In this document: piece after piece, positions 19,307 to 27,938 of the stretch
Layout of the letters: the number at the start of each line of letters is the position of its first letter
Position numbering within the stretch: position 1 is the first letter of the stretch
Assembly (NCBI RefSeq): GCF_010668805.1
Contig: NZ_WUFT01000007.1
Span: 1 to 64,000, forward strand
DNA from: Rhizobium phaseoli
GTDB taxonomy: Bacteria; Pseudomonadota; Alphaproteobacteria; Rhizobiales; Rhizobiaceae
Length of the DNA: 64,000 nt
Reading direction: 5' to 3'
Translations under genes and position numbers: made by a program
Notes under the pieces: generated by a model
The model's database searches: none
What the model was told of the DNA's origin: nothing
Seen by the model: the letters and a program-made list of their open reading frames with translations, nothing else

Positions 19307-20547
19307 GCCATCGCTCGATCGATTCCGTGCGGCTGCTCGGACGTATCGCCGCGCTCGGCGCGATCGGCCGCGATGCGGAGGGAAGGCTTGTTCGTTTGGC
19401 GGCGTCCGATAGCGAAAAGCTTGGGCGCTACCGGTTCGTCTCCTGGCTTGAGGAGGCCGGGCTGGAGGTTGCGGTCGACCGGATCGGCAATATCTTCGGC
19501 ATCTGGAATGGCGCCGGTGGTGGTGAAAAGCCTATCATTATCGGCTCGCACATCGACACCGTGATCGACGCCGGCATCTATGATGGATGTTACGGCGTGC
19601 TGGCCGGCCTGGAGGTGATCCAGACGCTGAAAAGCGAAGGGTTCGAACCGCGGCACCCCATTGTCGTTGCCGCCTTCACCAATGAGGAAGGGGTGCGTTA
19701 TGCGCCTGATATGATGGGTTCGCTGGTCTATTCCGGCGGCCTCGATGTTACCGCGGCGCTGAAGACGGTCGGGACTGATGGTACGGTGCTCGGCGATGAA
19801 CTGGCGCGGATCGGCTATGCCGGCAGCCATGCGCCCGGTTTCATGACGCCGCACGCCTATGTCGAACTGCATATCGAGCAGGGCCCTGTTCTCGAGAGGG
19901 AGGGCGTAGCGGTCGGCGCGGTCGAGAATCTGCAGGGAATTTCCTGGCAGAAGGTGACCATCGACGGGGATGCCAACCATGCCGGCACGACGCCGATCTC
20001 GATGCGCCGGGACGCCGGATACGCAGCGGCCCGCGTCATCACCTTTCTGCGCGACCGCGCGAAGGCATCGAACACGCCGACCGTCGCGACCGTCGGCTGC
20101 ATCGCTTTTGAGCCGAACGCCATCAATGTCATCCCTTCGCGCGCGATCTTCACGGTCGATCTGCGCGATCCGGACGAAGACCGGCTGCAGCAAGAGGAAA
20201 CCGCGCTCGCCGCATTCCTCGAGCTGCTTGCCTCTGACGAAAAGGTTGGCATATCCGTCGAACGGCTGGCGCGCTTCGAGCCGGTCAAGTTCGATCAGGC
20301 GATCGTTCGCCTGATCGAGGCTGCCGCCAAGGATCGCGGCCTGGCATGCAAGCGCATGACATCGGGCGCCGGCCATGACGCCCAGATGATTGCCCGCATT
20401 GCGCCAAGCGCGATGATCTTCGTGCCGAGCCGCGGCGGCATCAGTCACAATCCGAAGGAGTTCACATCAGACGTGGACCTTGTCGCCGGGGCGAATATCC
20501 TCCTCGACGTCGTTTGCGGGCTTGCAACAGGGGAACGGCCGACATGA
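19303..20547 (+). CDS. M20-type amidohydrolase (allantoate/N-carbamoyl amino acid hydrolase family)
   Basis: A 414-residue zinc amidohydrolase. Its features are IIGSHIDTVIDAGIYDGCYG, AFTNEEGVRYAPDMMGS, ELHIEQGPVLE, DGDANHAGTTPISMRRDA and TSGAGHDAQMIAR. This is the pattern of allantoate amidohydrolases, beta-ureidopropionases and L-N-carbamoylases, which use a dinuclear metal site. The exact substrate is uncertain. It lies between diaminopropionate ammonia-lyase and another M20 hydrolase with 4-bp overlaps at both ends, so it may release an amide, carbamoyl or acyl group to feed the lyase. Confidence 0.88.
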   Translation: MSHRSIDSVRLLGRIAALGAIGRDAEGRLVRLAASDSEKLGRYRFVSWLEEAGLEVAVDRIGNIFGIWNGAGGGEKPIIIGSHIDTVIDAGIYDGCYGVLAGLEVIQTLKSEGFEPRHPIVVAAFTNEEGVRYAPDMMGSLVYSGGLDVTAALKTVGTDGTVLGDELARIGYAGSHAPGFMTPHAYVELHIEQGPVLEREGVAVGAVENLQGISWQKVTIDGDANHAGTTPISMRRDAGYAAARVITFLRDRAKASNTPTVATVGCIAFEPNAINVIPSRAIFTVDLRDPDEDRLQQEETALAAFLELLASDEKVGISVERLARFEPVKFDQAIVRLIEAAAKDRGLACKRMTSGAGHDAQMIARIAPSAMIFVPSRGGISHNPKEFTSDVDLVAGANILLDVVCGLATGERPT

Positions 20548-21704
20548 GCATGGACAGCCAGACGCTGGAACAGGACATGACCACCTGGAGGCGCGACCTT
20601 CACCGCCATCCCGAGTTCGGCTTCAACGAGAAGCGGACGGCGGCTTTCGTCGCGCGGAAATTGCGGGAGTTCGGGCTCGACGAGGTGGTCGAAGGCGTTG
20701 GCGGCACCGGCGTTGTCGGAACGCTCAAGCGTGGCGGCGGCAACCGTTCCATTGCGCTGCGCGCCGACATGGATGCCCTCAGGATTAGCGAACAGGGAGA
20801 GCGGCCCTATCGATCGCAGACCGCCGGCGTGATGCATGCCTGCGGCCATGACGGCCATACGGCAATGCTCCTTGGCGCCGCCAGGATGCTGGCGAAGGAC
20901 GGCAATTTCGACGGCACGGTCCGGTTCATCTTTCAGCCGGCCGAGGAATGGGGCAAAGGCGCCTTGGCGATGCTCGCCGATGGCCTGATGATACGTTTTC
21001 CCTTCGACGAGATCTATGGCCTGCATAACATGCCGGGTCTCCCGGTCGGGGTTTTCGAGACTCGCGCCGGCGCGATCATGTCGGCGGAGGATAATTTCGA
21101 GATCGTGCTGAAGGGCGTCGGCGGACATGCCGCGCGTCCGCACTCCGGCAACGAGGTCCTGGTCGCCGCCTGCGCATTGGTGACGACCCTCCAGACCATC
21201 GTTTCCCGCCGGCTCGATCCGACCGATATCGGCGTCGTCTCGGTGACCGAGCTTCTGACCGACGGCACCCGCAACGCCCTGCCTGGGCTGGCGCGCATCC
21301 TCGGCGATGCCCGCAGCTTCCGCCCCGAGGTCAGCGCGGCGATCGAAAAGCAGATGCGCCTCATCGCTGAGGGCACGGCGCTTGCCCACAATGTTTCGGC
21401 CGAGGTGAATTACACCAGAGAATTCATCCCCCTGCTCAATGATGCCGCCCTAGTCGAGGAAGCATTTGCCGCAGCCGACAGTGTCTTCCCCACGAAAAAC
21501 ATCAAGGTCCGGCGCGAGCCGATGACCGGATCGGAAGACTTCGCGCGCTTCCTCGACCATGTCCCCGGCTGCTTCGTGTTCCTCGGCAATGGCGAAGATT
21601 CCGCGCCGCTTCACAATCCGAATTACGATTTCAACGACGACGGACTGATCCACGGCGCCAACTTCCACGCGAGCGTCGTGCGTCGGCGGCTGAACGCAAA
21701 CTGA
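20544..21704 (+). CDS. M20 aminoacylase/hippurate-hydrolase-like amidohydrolase
   Basis: A 386-residue M20D peptidase-like amidohydrolase. Motifs are RRDLHRHPEFGFNEKRTAAF, SIALRADMDAL, HACGHDGHTAMLL, FIFQPAEEWGKGA and GGHAARPHSGNE, with the metal ligands of hippurate hydrolase / IAA-amino-acid hydrolase enzymes. Members cleave N-acyl amino acids and auxin conjugates, so activity on N-acyl-diaminopropionate or plant amino-acid conjugates is possible but unproven. It is the third gene of the operon (ATGA overlap with the preceding stop). The start at 20544 is set by that overlap and the family N-terminus. Confidence 0.88.
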   Translation: MSMDSQTLEQDMTTWRRDLHRHPEFGFNEKRTAAFVARKLREFGLDEVVEGVGGTGVVGTLKRGGGNRSIALRADMDALRISEQGERPYRSQTAGVMHACGHDGHTAMLLGAARMLAKDGNFDGTVRFIFQPAEEWGKGALAMLADGLMIRFPFDEIYGLHNMPGLPVGVFETRAGAIMSAEDNFEIVLKGVGGHAARPHSGNEVLVAACALVTTLQTIVSRRLDPTDIGVVSVTELLTDGTRNALPGLARILGDARSFRPEVSAAIEKQMRLIAEGTALAHNVSAEVNYTREFIPLLNDAALVEEAFAAADSVFPTKNIKVRREPMTGSEDFARFLDHVPGCFVFLGNGEDSAPLHNPNYDFNDDGLIHGANFHASVVRRRLNAN

Positions 21705-21853
21705 CATCCGGTCGGGCGCGCGCCGTCTTCGACCCGGTTTTCGCATCGCATCGCGTTACGCGAATGGACGAAGGCGTCTGCAACCCGCTCCGACAATCCA
21801 TTGACCAACGGCCGGCGATGTGCGCCTCTCATGGCTTGCACAAGGAAAATCCC

Positions 21854-22279
21854 ATGCTCAAATTTCTGCTCACCCTGTCCTTGGGTGTTTTTTTCGTCGC
21901 GCCGCTTCAGGCCGGCGAACTCACTCCCGCCACCAAGAGCTGCCTGCCGGGGGAAAAACAGGGGCATTGCGAGCGCTGGGTCAAGGATTTCAAGACAGCC
22001 ATGGAACTGGCGGGTAAAGGCGATCACGGCGCACAGGTAACCGTCGCCTTCTGCCTGTCCACAGGATGCCATGGCGCCGTCGCCATCGACAAGGTCGCGT
22101 CCTGCGGCTGGCATCTCGTCATCGCCAATTCGGGTGCTGCGACAGTGCTCGATGGTTCCAATCTCAAGAACACCTGCCGGCCGATGACGCCGGCTGAGAA
22201 AGACCAGGCCCGCGTCTTGTCCCGCGACCTGGTCCAGAAGATCTACAAGCGCGCCATGGTCACGACCGATCAGATGTAG
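21854..22279 (+). CDS. Secreted Cys-containing hypothetical protein
   Basis: A 141-residue protein with a signal peptide (MLKFLLTLSLGVFFVAPLQA) and a mature domain with six Cys, including TKSCLPGEKQGHCERW, AFCLSTGCHG and KVASCGWHLVIAN. This suggests a disulfide-stabilised periplasmic protein. An AAGGAAAA ribosome-binding site precedes the ATG at 21854. I recognise no domain. It lies 149 bp after the amidohydrolase operon and is probably separate from it. Confidence 0.72.
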   Translation: MLKFLLTLSLGVFFVAPLQAGELTPATKSCLPGEKQGHCERWVKDFKTAMELAGKGDHGAQVTVAFCLSTGCHGAVAIDKVASCGWHLVIANSGAATVLDGSNLKNTCRPMTPAEKDQARVLSRDLVQKIYKRAMVTTDQM

Positions 22280-22666
22280 TTCTGTTTGGCCAAATTTGAG
22301 GGATCGGCTTGGGTGAGCCACTCGGCTTTTCGGATTCCGAACGCAAACAGCTGCGCGGTTTTGCCGGAATTGCTTTAGCCCTTAAACTTATATTCATCGA
22401 CTGCTGATTTTGTGTTGCATGCAATGATGATCGTCATCGCGAAGCGGGGATATTGCCGCCTTCGATGACGATCCGCAGGGCGCGCGGTGATGTTTCCGTC
22501 TGCACCTTCGGGATGAGCCCGCCGAAATTCCAAACCGCCTGGTTTCGACGACAGGAAAAGCGTGCCCGATCGCGGGCATGCCTGGCCCCGCATGTTCGTT
22601 TCGTTCAGCCGCCAGCCTTCCCCACGTGACCGCGCATTTCATCAGCCGAAATAAAGGGCTTTCAAG
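22280..22666. other. Intergenic region, nothing recognised
   Basis: Between the secreted Cys-rich protein and the dCache chemoreceptor there is no supported gene. Short open frames on both strands lack ribosome-binding sites and family features. The last 100 bp presumably hold the chemoreceptor promoter. Confidence 0.5.
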
Positions 22667-24847
22667 ATGGTCAGAACCGTTTCAGCGAAACTCATCCTTG
22701 CGACCGGCACTGCGATCGCCGGCGTCTTGATCGCCTATACCGCCTTCAATGCGGTGAGTGCCAAGACCAATACCGAGCGGGAGGTGATGGCGCTGGCGAC
22801 CGAGCAGGCAGCCGTGGTCAGCCAACAGGTGGCAACCGATATCACCGAGGCCACCTCGGCCGGTACGGCTCTGGCCGCAAGCCTCTCCGGTTTCGTCGAC
22901 GGCGGATCGAAAAGCCGGGCCGACATCGTCGCGATGATCAAGGCCGTGGCTCCGCAATATCCGAGCGTGTTCGGCGCCTGGATGTGCGAGCTGATCGACG
23001 GTCCTCACCCGACAACCGGACCGGAGGCCTTGAACAAGGAAGGCATTTTCACGCCCTATTGGACCAAAGGCGATGACGGCAAGATGGAATTCTCGACGTG
23101 GAGCATCAAGCCTGAGGACGAATATTACAGCGCGCCCCTGAAGAGCGGAAAGGCGATCATCACCTCTCCCTATCTCACCAACATGAATAAGCTCGTCACC
23201 TCGGTTTCGGTGCCGATGCAGGTGAACGGGACTGTCGTTGGCCTTGCCGGCGTCGATATCAAGCTCGATGATCTCACAGCCGCCTTGACGCAGATGCACC
23301 CCTTCGATGGCGGGCGGGTCATGCTGCTTGCCAATGACGGCAAGTGGCTCGCCCATCCCGACAAAAACAATCTGATGAAGGACTATGCCGATGCCGGCGC
23401 AGATGACGTCAAGCAAGCGCTGGCCGACGGCAAGATGCGGGTGATATCCGGATTGCCTGATGGCGCCGTCCGCCTGGTCTATCCGTTTACCGCACGCGGA
23501 ATGAACACCACCTGGGCAGCGGTCCTCGACGTGCCGGCCGCAACCTTCTCGGCGCCGGTCTGGCAGCAGATCTATAGCACGGTGATTGGCGGCCTTCTTA
23601 TTCTGGCCGTGATGCTCGGCGTCATCCTGACGGCGAGCCGCACCCTGATCGGCAAGCCGCTGAAGGGCGTTCTGAGTGCCGTCCAGAAGATGGCCGCCGG
23701 GAACTATCGCGAGCAGATCGCTCATAATGGCAGCGCCGACGAGCTTGGAAGCCTGAAGAGCGCGCTCGAAAAATTCCGCCATCAACTCGCCCGCGGCGAG
23801 GCGCTCAAGGACGAGCAAGAGACGCTGCAGGCACAGGTCGAAACCGACCGCAAACGCCAGGGCGACCTCGAGCAGGCCAAGGCCGAGGATCTGCACCATT
23901 TCGTCGAAGTCGTGCAGAGCCGGTTCGGCCTTCTGGCTTCGGGCGATCTGACCGTCAGGATGAACGACAAGGTGGCGCCGGAATTCGAGACGATCCGGGC
24001 GAACTTCAATACGTCGGTTTCCGCATTGGAAGACACCATCCGCAACGTCGTCCACGCCGTTTACACCATCCGCTCCGGCCTCGGCGAGATTTCGACGGCC
24101 TCGAACGATCTGGCTCGGCGCACGGAACAGCAGGCCGCCTCACTGGAGGAAACGGTCGCAGCGCTCGGTGACGTCACCCGCGGCGTCAACGACACGTCCG
24201 AAGGGGCAAACAGCGCCCAGCAAACGATGAAGCTTGCCCGGGCCGACGCCGAAAAGGGCGGCGAAGTCGTTGCCCGTGCGATCGAGGCGATGACCGAAAT
24301 CCAGGGCTCCTCCGGCAAGATCGGCAATATCATCCGCGTGATCGACGAAATCGCCTTCCAGACCAACCTGCTGGCGCTGAATGCCGGCGTCGAGGCGGCG
24401 CGGGCCGGTGAAGCCGGCAAGGGCTTTGCCGTCGTCGCCCAGGAGGTCAGGGAACTGGCGCAACGCTCCGCCCAGGCGGCAAAGGAAATCAGCGGGCTGA
24501 TCTCGATGTCGTCGTCGCAGGTTCAGACCGGCGTCAACCTGGTGGAAGAAACCGGTGTGGCGCTCTCCAAGATCGTCGATCGCGTCGTCGGCATGAGCGA
24601 TACAGTCAATGAAATTGCCACCAGCGCGCAGTCGCAGGCGACCAGCCTGCGGGAAGTTTCCGCCGCCGCCGATCTGATGGACAAGGTCACCCAGCAGAAC
24701 GCCGCCATGGTCGAAGAGACGACGGCGGCAGCACAGGGGCTTGCGCAGGAAACGGAGAACCTCGCAGCGGTGGTCGGCCGCTTCGGCCTCGGCGGCGCAG
24801 TTTCGCGCGGCGGCCAGTCGCCGGCAGCGATGAAGCTGGCGAGCTGA
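22667..24847 (+). CDS. Methyl-accepting chemotaxis protein with dCache sensor
   Basis: A 726-residue chemoreceptor. TM1 is at about residues 8-28. The large periplasmic domain (about 30-300) has the dCache pattern: VFGAWMCELIDG, YYSAPLKSGKAIITSPYLTN, and a second module with GRVMLLANDGKWLAHPDKNN. TM2 is at about 308-328, followed by HAMP (GKPLKGVLSAVQKMAAGNYR), a second HAMP-like segment, and the signalling coiled coil with [19 protein letters not shown]. dCache domains bind amino acids, organic acids or purines; the ligand is not readable. A diaminopropionate/amidohydrolase operon lies 1 kb upstream, but a functional link is only a guess. Confidence 0.94.
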   Translation: MVRTVSAKLILATGTAIAGVLIAYTAFNAVSAKTNTEREVMALATEQAAVVSQQVATDITEATSAGTALAASLSGFVDGGSKSRADIVAMIKAVAPQYPSVFGAWMCELIDGPHPTTGPEALNKEGIFTPYWTKGDDGKMEFSTWSIKPEDEYYSAPLKSGKAIITSPYLTNMNKLVTSVSVPMQVNGTVVGLAGVDIKLDDLTAALTQMHPFDGGRVMLLANDGKWLAHPDKNNLMKDYADAGADDVKQALADGKMRVISGLPDGAVRLVYPFTARGMNTTWAAVLDVPAATFSAPVWQQIYSTVIGGLLILAVMLGVILTASRTLIGKPLKGVLSAVQKMAAGNYREQIAHNGSADELGSLKSALEKFRHQLARGEALKDEQETLQAQVETDRKRQGDLEQAKAEDLHHFVEVVQSRFGLLASGDLTVRMNDKVAPEFETIRANFNTSVSALEDTIRNVVHAVYTIRSGLGEISTASNDLARRTEQQAASLEETVAALGDVTRGVNDTSEGANSAQQTMKLARADAEKGGEVVARAIEAMTEIQGSSGKIGNIIRVIDEIAFQTNLLALNAGVEAARAGEAGKGFAVVAQEVRELAQRSAQAAKEISGLISMSSSQVQTGVNLVEETGVALSKIVDRVVGMSDTVNEIATSAQSQATSLREVSAAADLMDKVTQQNAAMVEETTAAAQGLAQETENLAAVVGRFGLGGAVSRGGQSPAAMKLAS

Positions 24848-24916
24848 TCAATGCATGTCATCAGGACGTGTGCAGCGGTTCTGAGACACCGACCTGCATA
24901 ACAAAAAAGCCAGCTT

Positions 24917-24936
24917 CACGCCGCAATGCCGGCGTG
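24917..24936. terminator. Hairpin after the dCache chemoreceptor gene
   Basis: CACGCCG-CAATGC-CGGCGTG has a perfect 7-bp stem with a 6-nt loop, 70 bp after the chemoreceptor stop. Only a short AT-rich run follows, so terminator function is tentative. Confidence 0.35.
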
Positions 24937-25005
24937 GAAATATTCTCATTGCCCTCCCGGCTTTCGCGGCTATTCTGCCGACACAGAAAATCGGGAGGAG
25001 CACTG

Positions 25006-25314
25006 ATGATCCTGCACTGCGTATTCCTGCGGCTGAAGACCGCGGTGACTGGAGACGACAAACAGTCGCTGTTTGCGGCAATCGCCGCGCTCAAGCAGGT
25101 CATTCCCGGCATCCTGGATATCAAATACGGGCCGAATGTTTCGCCCGAGGGGCTGCACGGCGGCTTCGTCGACGGTTTTGCCGTGACCTTTGAGAGTGCC
25201 GAGGCGCGCGACGCCTATCTCATCCATCCCGAACATGTGACCGTCGGCGAGCGCATCGTCTCGTCGACGGACGGAGGCCTCGCCGGCATCCTGGTCTTCG
25301 ACCTCAATCTGTAA
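25006..25314 (+). CDS. Dabb-family (stress-responsive alpha/beta barrel) protein
   Basis: A 102-residue ferredoxin-like barrel protein. It starts MILHCVFLRLKTAVTGDDKQ and contains ALKQVIPGILDIKYGPNVSP, DGFAVTFESAEARDAYLIHP and EHVTVGERIVSS, the Dabb layout. Members form dimers, and some act as polyketide cyclases in plants, but bacterial function is mostly unknown. GGGAGGAG precedes the ATG at 25006. It appears to stand alone. Confidence 0.85.
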   Translation: MILHCVFLRLKTAVTGDDKQSLFAAIAALKQVIPGILDIKYGPNVSPEGLHGGFVDGFAVTFESAEARDAYLIHPEHVTVGERIVSSTDGGLAGILVFDLNL

Positions 25315-25563
25315 GAGCCGCCGGCGGTCTGCGAGAAAACGGGATCGGCCCGAGCCCAGCCACTAACTTAAATGTGGAATCGTTCGAACCATGTTCAGCA
25401 ATGCCCCTTATAACGCTGGTTATCGGGGGTATCGCTCATGCCGGAGATTTCTTTGGAAGGCCAAAGACGACTTCGAATACCATCAGCGCCAGCGATACAG
25501 GAAAGACAAACTGCGTGCTTGCCCTTGAAGGGAAGCTAGCGGCGGCCCCGCTTGCAAAGGTGG

Positions 25564-25920
25564 TTAGATACTGTCAGGCGGCGAGAAGAAACAGTTCACG
25601 TCGTTTTCCGTCGGATGGAGGCAGATGTGATACTGGCCGTCGCCGGAGGGGATTTCGTCCCCATACGGAATGAAGAACAGGTGTGGTTTTGTCGCAAGGT
25701 GGTGGTCGCCCGCATGCAGGAAGACGGAAAAACCGCGAGGCCCACGACTGATGTTCTGAGTGGGAATGGCCTCACAATCTCCAATCAAACCGTGAGCATT
25801 GCAGCACGCCGGAGGATAGGTCCAGCCGCTCTTCGCTTGATGGGCGTCGGTTCGAACAATAGTGCAGACGGAGATCGCCCCAAGTGTGATCAGGGATACT
25901 GTTGATGTGGCGAGTGTCAT
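25564..25920 (-). CDS. Small exported Cys protein (WYP-x-CC-type)
   Basis: A 118-residue protein. The N-terminus is hydrophobic (MTLATSTVSLITLGAISVCT), with a signal end near TDAHQA. The mature region has GWTYPPACCNAHGLIGDCEA and ends GQYHICLHPTENDVNCFFSP. This resembles a family of small periplasmic rhizobial proteins with a CC...DC pattern and a C-terminal CLFxPP-like end, role unknown. The ribosome-binding site AGGAGG is 6 bp from the ATG at 25920. Its flanks on both sides are unusually sparse in genes. Confidence 0.75.
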   Translation of the reverse strand: MTLATSTVSLITLGAISVCTIVRTDAHQAKSGWTYPPACCNAHGLIGDCEAIPTQNISRGPRGFSVFLHAGDHHLATKPHLFFIPYGDEIPSGDGQYHICLHPTENDVNCFFSPPDSI

Positions 25921-26404
25921 TGCATACCTCCTTAGAGGCAGCCCCTCGAAAAACGCCGGGAGGTTGCGCACTGATTGCCAAGAACGCGCGATCTTTTCCG
26001 ATACGTCGATTGGTTGTTTTTGCTACCAGACACTTGCGGTCAGGTAGGTCGCTTGCGCCTCTAGGGCCATCGCCGTGATGCGTGGAGGCACACGGAGGCG
26101 GGTCGAACAACCGCGCTATCAGCATACTGCTCCGCTGCGTCGAGGTGAAGTCAAACTTCTGTTGCGCAGACCGCACGGATTGGACCTCCGTGCTCCGCCA
26201 CGAGCAAAAGGCATCCTGCTGTGCTCCATAGCGACCATCTGGGTGAATAGGAGTGGAGACTCCGAAAAATCTCCACGTCCTTTTTGCAAAGCGAAGCTTT
26301 GAAGCAAAGTTTGATATTCTACATTTAGGTTAGTGGCTGGCGGCCCGAGCGGCTTGCAGCAGCGTCTCGCAGCCGCGAGCAAACGGCCCCTCCTTGGCTG
26401 GTTT
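25921..26404. other. Sparse intergenic region
   Basis: No credible gene lies between the small exported protein and the CDF-like gene. A terminator-like hairpin sits at 26253-26285. Open frames in this stretch lack ribosome-binding sites and domain features. A small RNA ending at the hairpin is possible but unproven. Confidence 0.45.
26253..26285 (+). terminator. Hairpin plus T run, no gene upstream
   Basis: GTGGAGA pairs with TCTCCAC around a 10-nt loop, then GTCC and five T follow. This looks like a rho-independent terminator on the plus strand, yet no plus-strand gene ends here, so it may terminate a small RNA. Confidence 0.4.
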
Positions 26405-27010
26405 ATGGAAAAGGCTGATACGGACATGCATAGCTCCGCCCTTCGCCGCGCCGTCACGATCGCCGCGCTCGCAAACCTCGCCTATTTCGGAATCGAGTTC
26501 ACGGTCGCCCTTTCGATCGGGTCAGTCTCGCTTTTCGCAGACTCGGTCGATTTCCTTGAAGATGCCTCGGTCAATCTGTTGATCCTGATGGCGCTCGGCT
26601 GGTCGGTGCGGTCGCGAGCCCGTGTCGGCATGGCACTCGCCGCAATTCTGCTCGCACCGGCGATTGCCACGATCTGGACCGCTTGGCAGAAGTTCACCGT
26701 GCCTGTTGCGCCCGAGGCCTTTGCGTTATCCCTGACCGGCCTCGGCGCCCTCGTCGTCAATCTGGGCTGCGCCTTGCTGCTCGCCCGCTTTCGTGATCAC
26801 GGTGGAAGCCTGACGAAGGCGGCCTTCCTGTCCGCCCGAAACGACGCGGTCGCGAATATCGCAATCGTCGGTGCGGGATTGATTACCGCGTTTTTCTGGA
26901 CGTCCGCGTGGCCCGATCTGATCGTCGGGATCGGGATCGCAATCATGAATGTCGATGCGGCGCGCGAGGTATGGACTGCGGCCCGTGACGAGCACCGGGC
27001 CGCAGCCTGA
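26405..27010 (+). CDS. Cation-efflux (CDF)-like membrane protein
   Basis: A 201-residue membrane protein with about five to six hydrophobic segments. Its features are RRAVTIAALANLAYFGIEFT, SIGSVSLFADSVDFLEDASV (the CDF FADSxDFLxD zinc-site pattern in TM2) and AAFLSARNDAVANIAIVGAG (the second site, RNDxxxN). It lacks the C-terminal cytosolic domain of full CDF exporters and is shorter than the usual roughly 300 residues. Divalent metal export, possibly zinc, is the likely role, which fits its position tail-to-tail with an aztABC zinc importer. The start could instead be 26426. Confidence 0.8.
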   Translation: MEKADTDMHSSALRRAVTIAALANLAYFGIEFTVALSIGSVSLFADSVDFLEDASVNLLILMALGWSVRSRARVGMALAAILLAPAIATIWTAWQKFTVPVAPEAFALSLTGLGALVVNLGCALLLARFRDHGGSLTKAAFLSARNDAVANIAIVGAGLITAFFWTSAWPDLIVGIGIAIMNVDAAREVWTAARDEHRAAA

Positions 27011-27022
27011 CTGGGCGCCCGC

Positions 27023-27922
27023 TCAGCTCGATTTCGCCATGGCGGCGGCGAGCTGGTCGACATTGTAGCGGAACATCTTCTCATAGGTCGGCGCCGGCCC
27101 CTTGGCGTCGGAGAGCGATTCGACATAGAGCTCGCCGCCGGGCTCGGCGCCGGTTGCCTTGGCGACCTGTTTGACCAGGCGCGGGTCGTTGGAATTCTCG
27201 AAGAAATAGGCCTTCACATGCTCGCCCTTGATCTGGTCGATCAGCTTGGCGACGTCGGCGGCCGAGGCCTCGCTTTCGGTGGAGAGGCCGAGGGGGGCGA
27301 GGAAGGTGACATTATATTCGCGGCCGAAATAACCGAAGGCATCATGGCTGGTCAGCACCTTGCGGCGATCGTCGGCGACCTTGTCGAACTTCGTATGGGC
27401 GTAGGCATTCAATTCGTCCAACGTCTTGGTGTATTTCTCGGCATTGGCCTTGAAGGCAGCGGCATCGGCGGGATCGGCCGATGACAGCGCCTTTTCGATA
27501 TTGGCGACCCAGATCTTGACGTTCACGGGGCTGTTCCAGACATGCGGATCGGTGATTTTTTCGCCGTCCTCATCCATGGTGCGGGTGTCGATACCTTCGG
27601 AGACCGTCACCGGCTTGCCCTTGTAGCCCGAGGCGGTGATCAGCCGGTCCATCCAGCCTTCCAGCCCTTCGCCGCTGACAAAGGTCACTTGAGCTGCGTT
27701 CAAATTCTTGGCGTCGGCCGGGGACGGCTCGAATTCGTGGGGATCGCCGTTCGGCCCGACGAGGCTCTTCACATCGACGTGGTTGCCGCCGACCTGCTTG
27801 ACGACATCGGCAAGCACGGTGAAGGACGCCACAACCTTCAATGTTTCGGCGGAGGCAGGCATGGCCGACAGCGCCATCAAAGCCGGGATTGCTGCGCAGA
27901 GAAGCAGTCTGTGCGGTGTCAT
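27023..27922 (-). CDS. aztC: Zinc ABC transporter substrate-binding protein (AztC-like)
   Basis: A 299-residue periplasmic cluster A-I binding protein with a signal peptide (about residues 1-25, ending PASAE). Likely zinc ligands are His62 (DPHEFEP), His127 (DPHVWNS), His193 (SHDAFGYFG) and an acidic residue near SNDPRL. The His-rich loop of ZnuA is missing between residues 110 and 127, which matches AztC rather than ZnuA. A manganese-specific homologue is possible, but the operon architecture and Zur-like sites favour zinc. It follows aztB by 16 bp. No aztD chaperone gene is adjacent. Confidence 0.85.
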   Translation of the reverse strand: MTPHRLLLCAAIPALMALSAMPASAETLKVVASFTVLADVVKQVGGNHVDVKSLVGPNGDPHEFEPSPADAKNLNAAQVTFVSGEGLEGWMDRLITASGYKGKPVTVSEGIDTRTMDEDGEKITDPHVWNSPVNVKIWVANIEKALSSADPADAAAFKANAEKYTKTLDELNAYAHTKFDKVADDRRKVLTSHDAFGYFGREYNVTFLAPLGLSTESEASAADVAKLIDQIKGEHVKAYFFENSNDPRLVKQVAKATGAEPGGELYVESLSDAKGPAPTYEKMFRYNVDQLAAAMAKSS

Positions 27923-27938
27923 CGAAGTCTCCTTGGGA

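Noticed and set aside
25374..25673. A 99-residue open frame with a hydrophobic N-terminus
   Set aside because: It overlaps the better-supported exported protein on the other strand, has no ribosome-binding site, and its C-terminal half is Arg-rich shadow sequence.
26075..26302. A 75-residue open frame in the sparse region
   Set aside because: No ribosome-binding site or recognisable domain, and its end overlaps the terminator-like hairpin.
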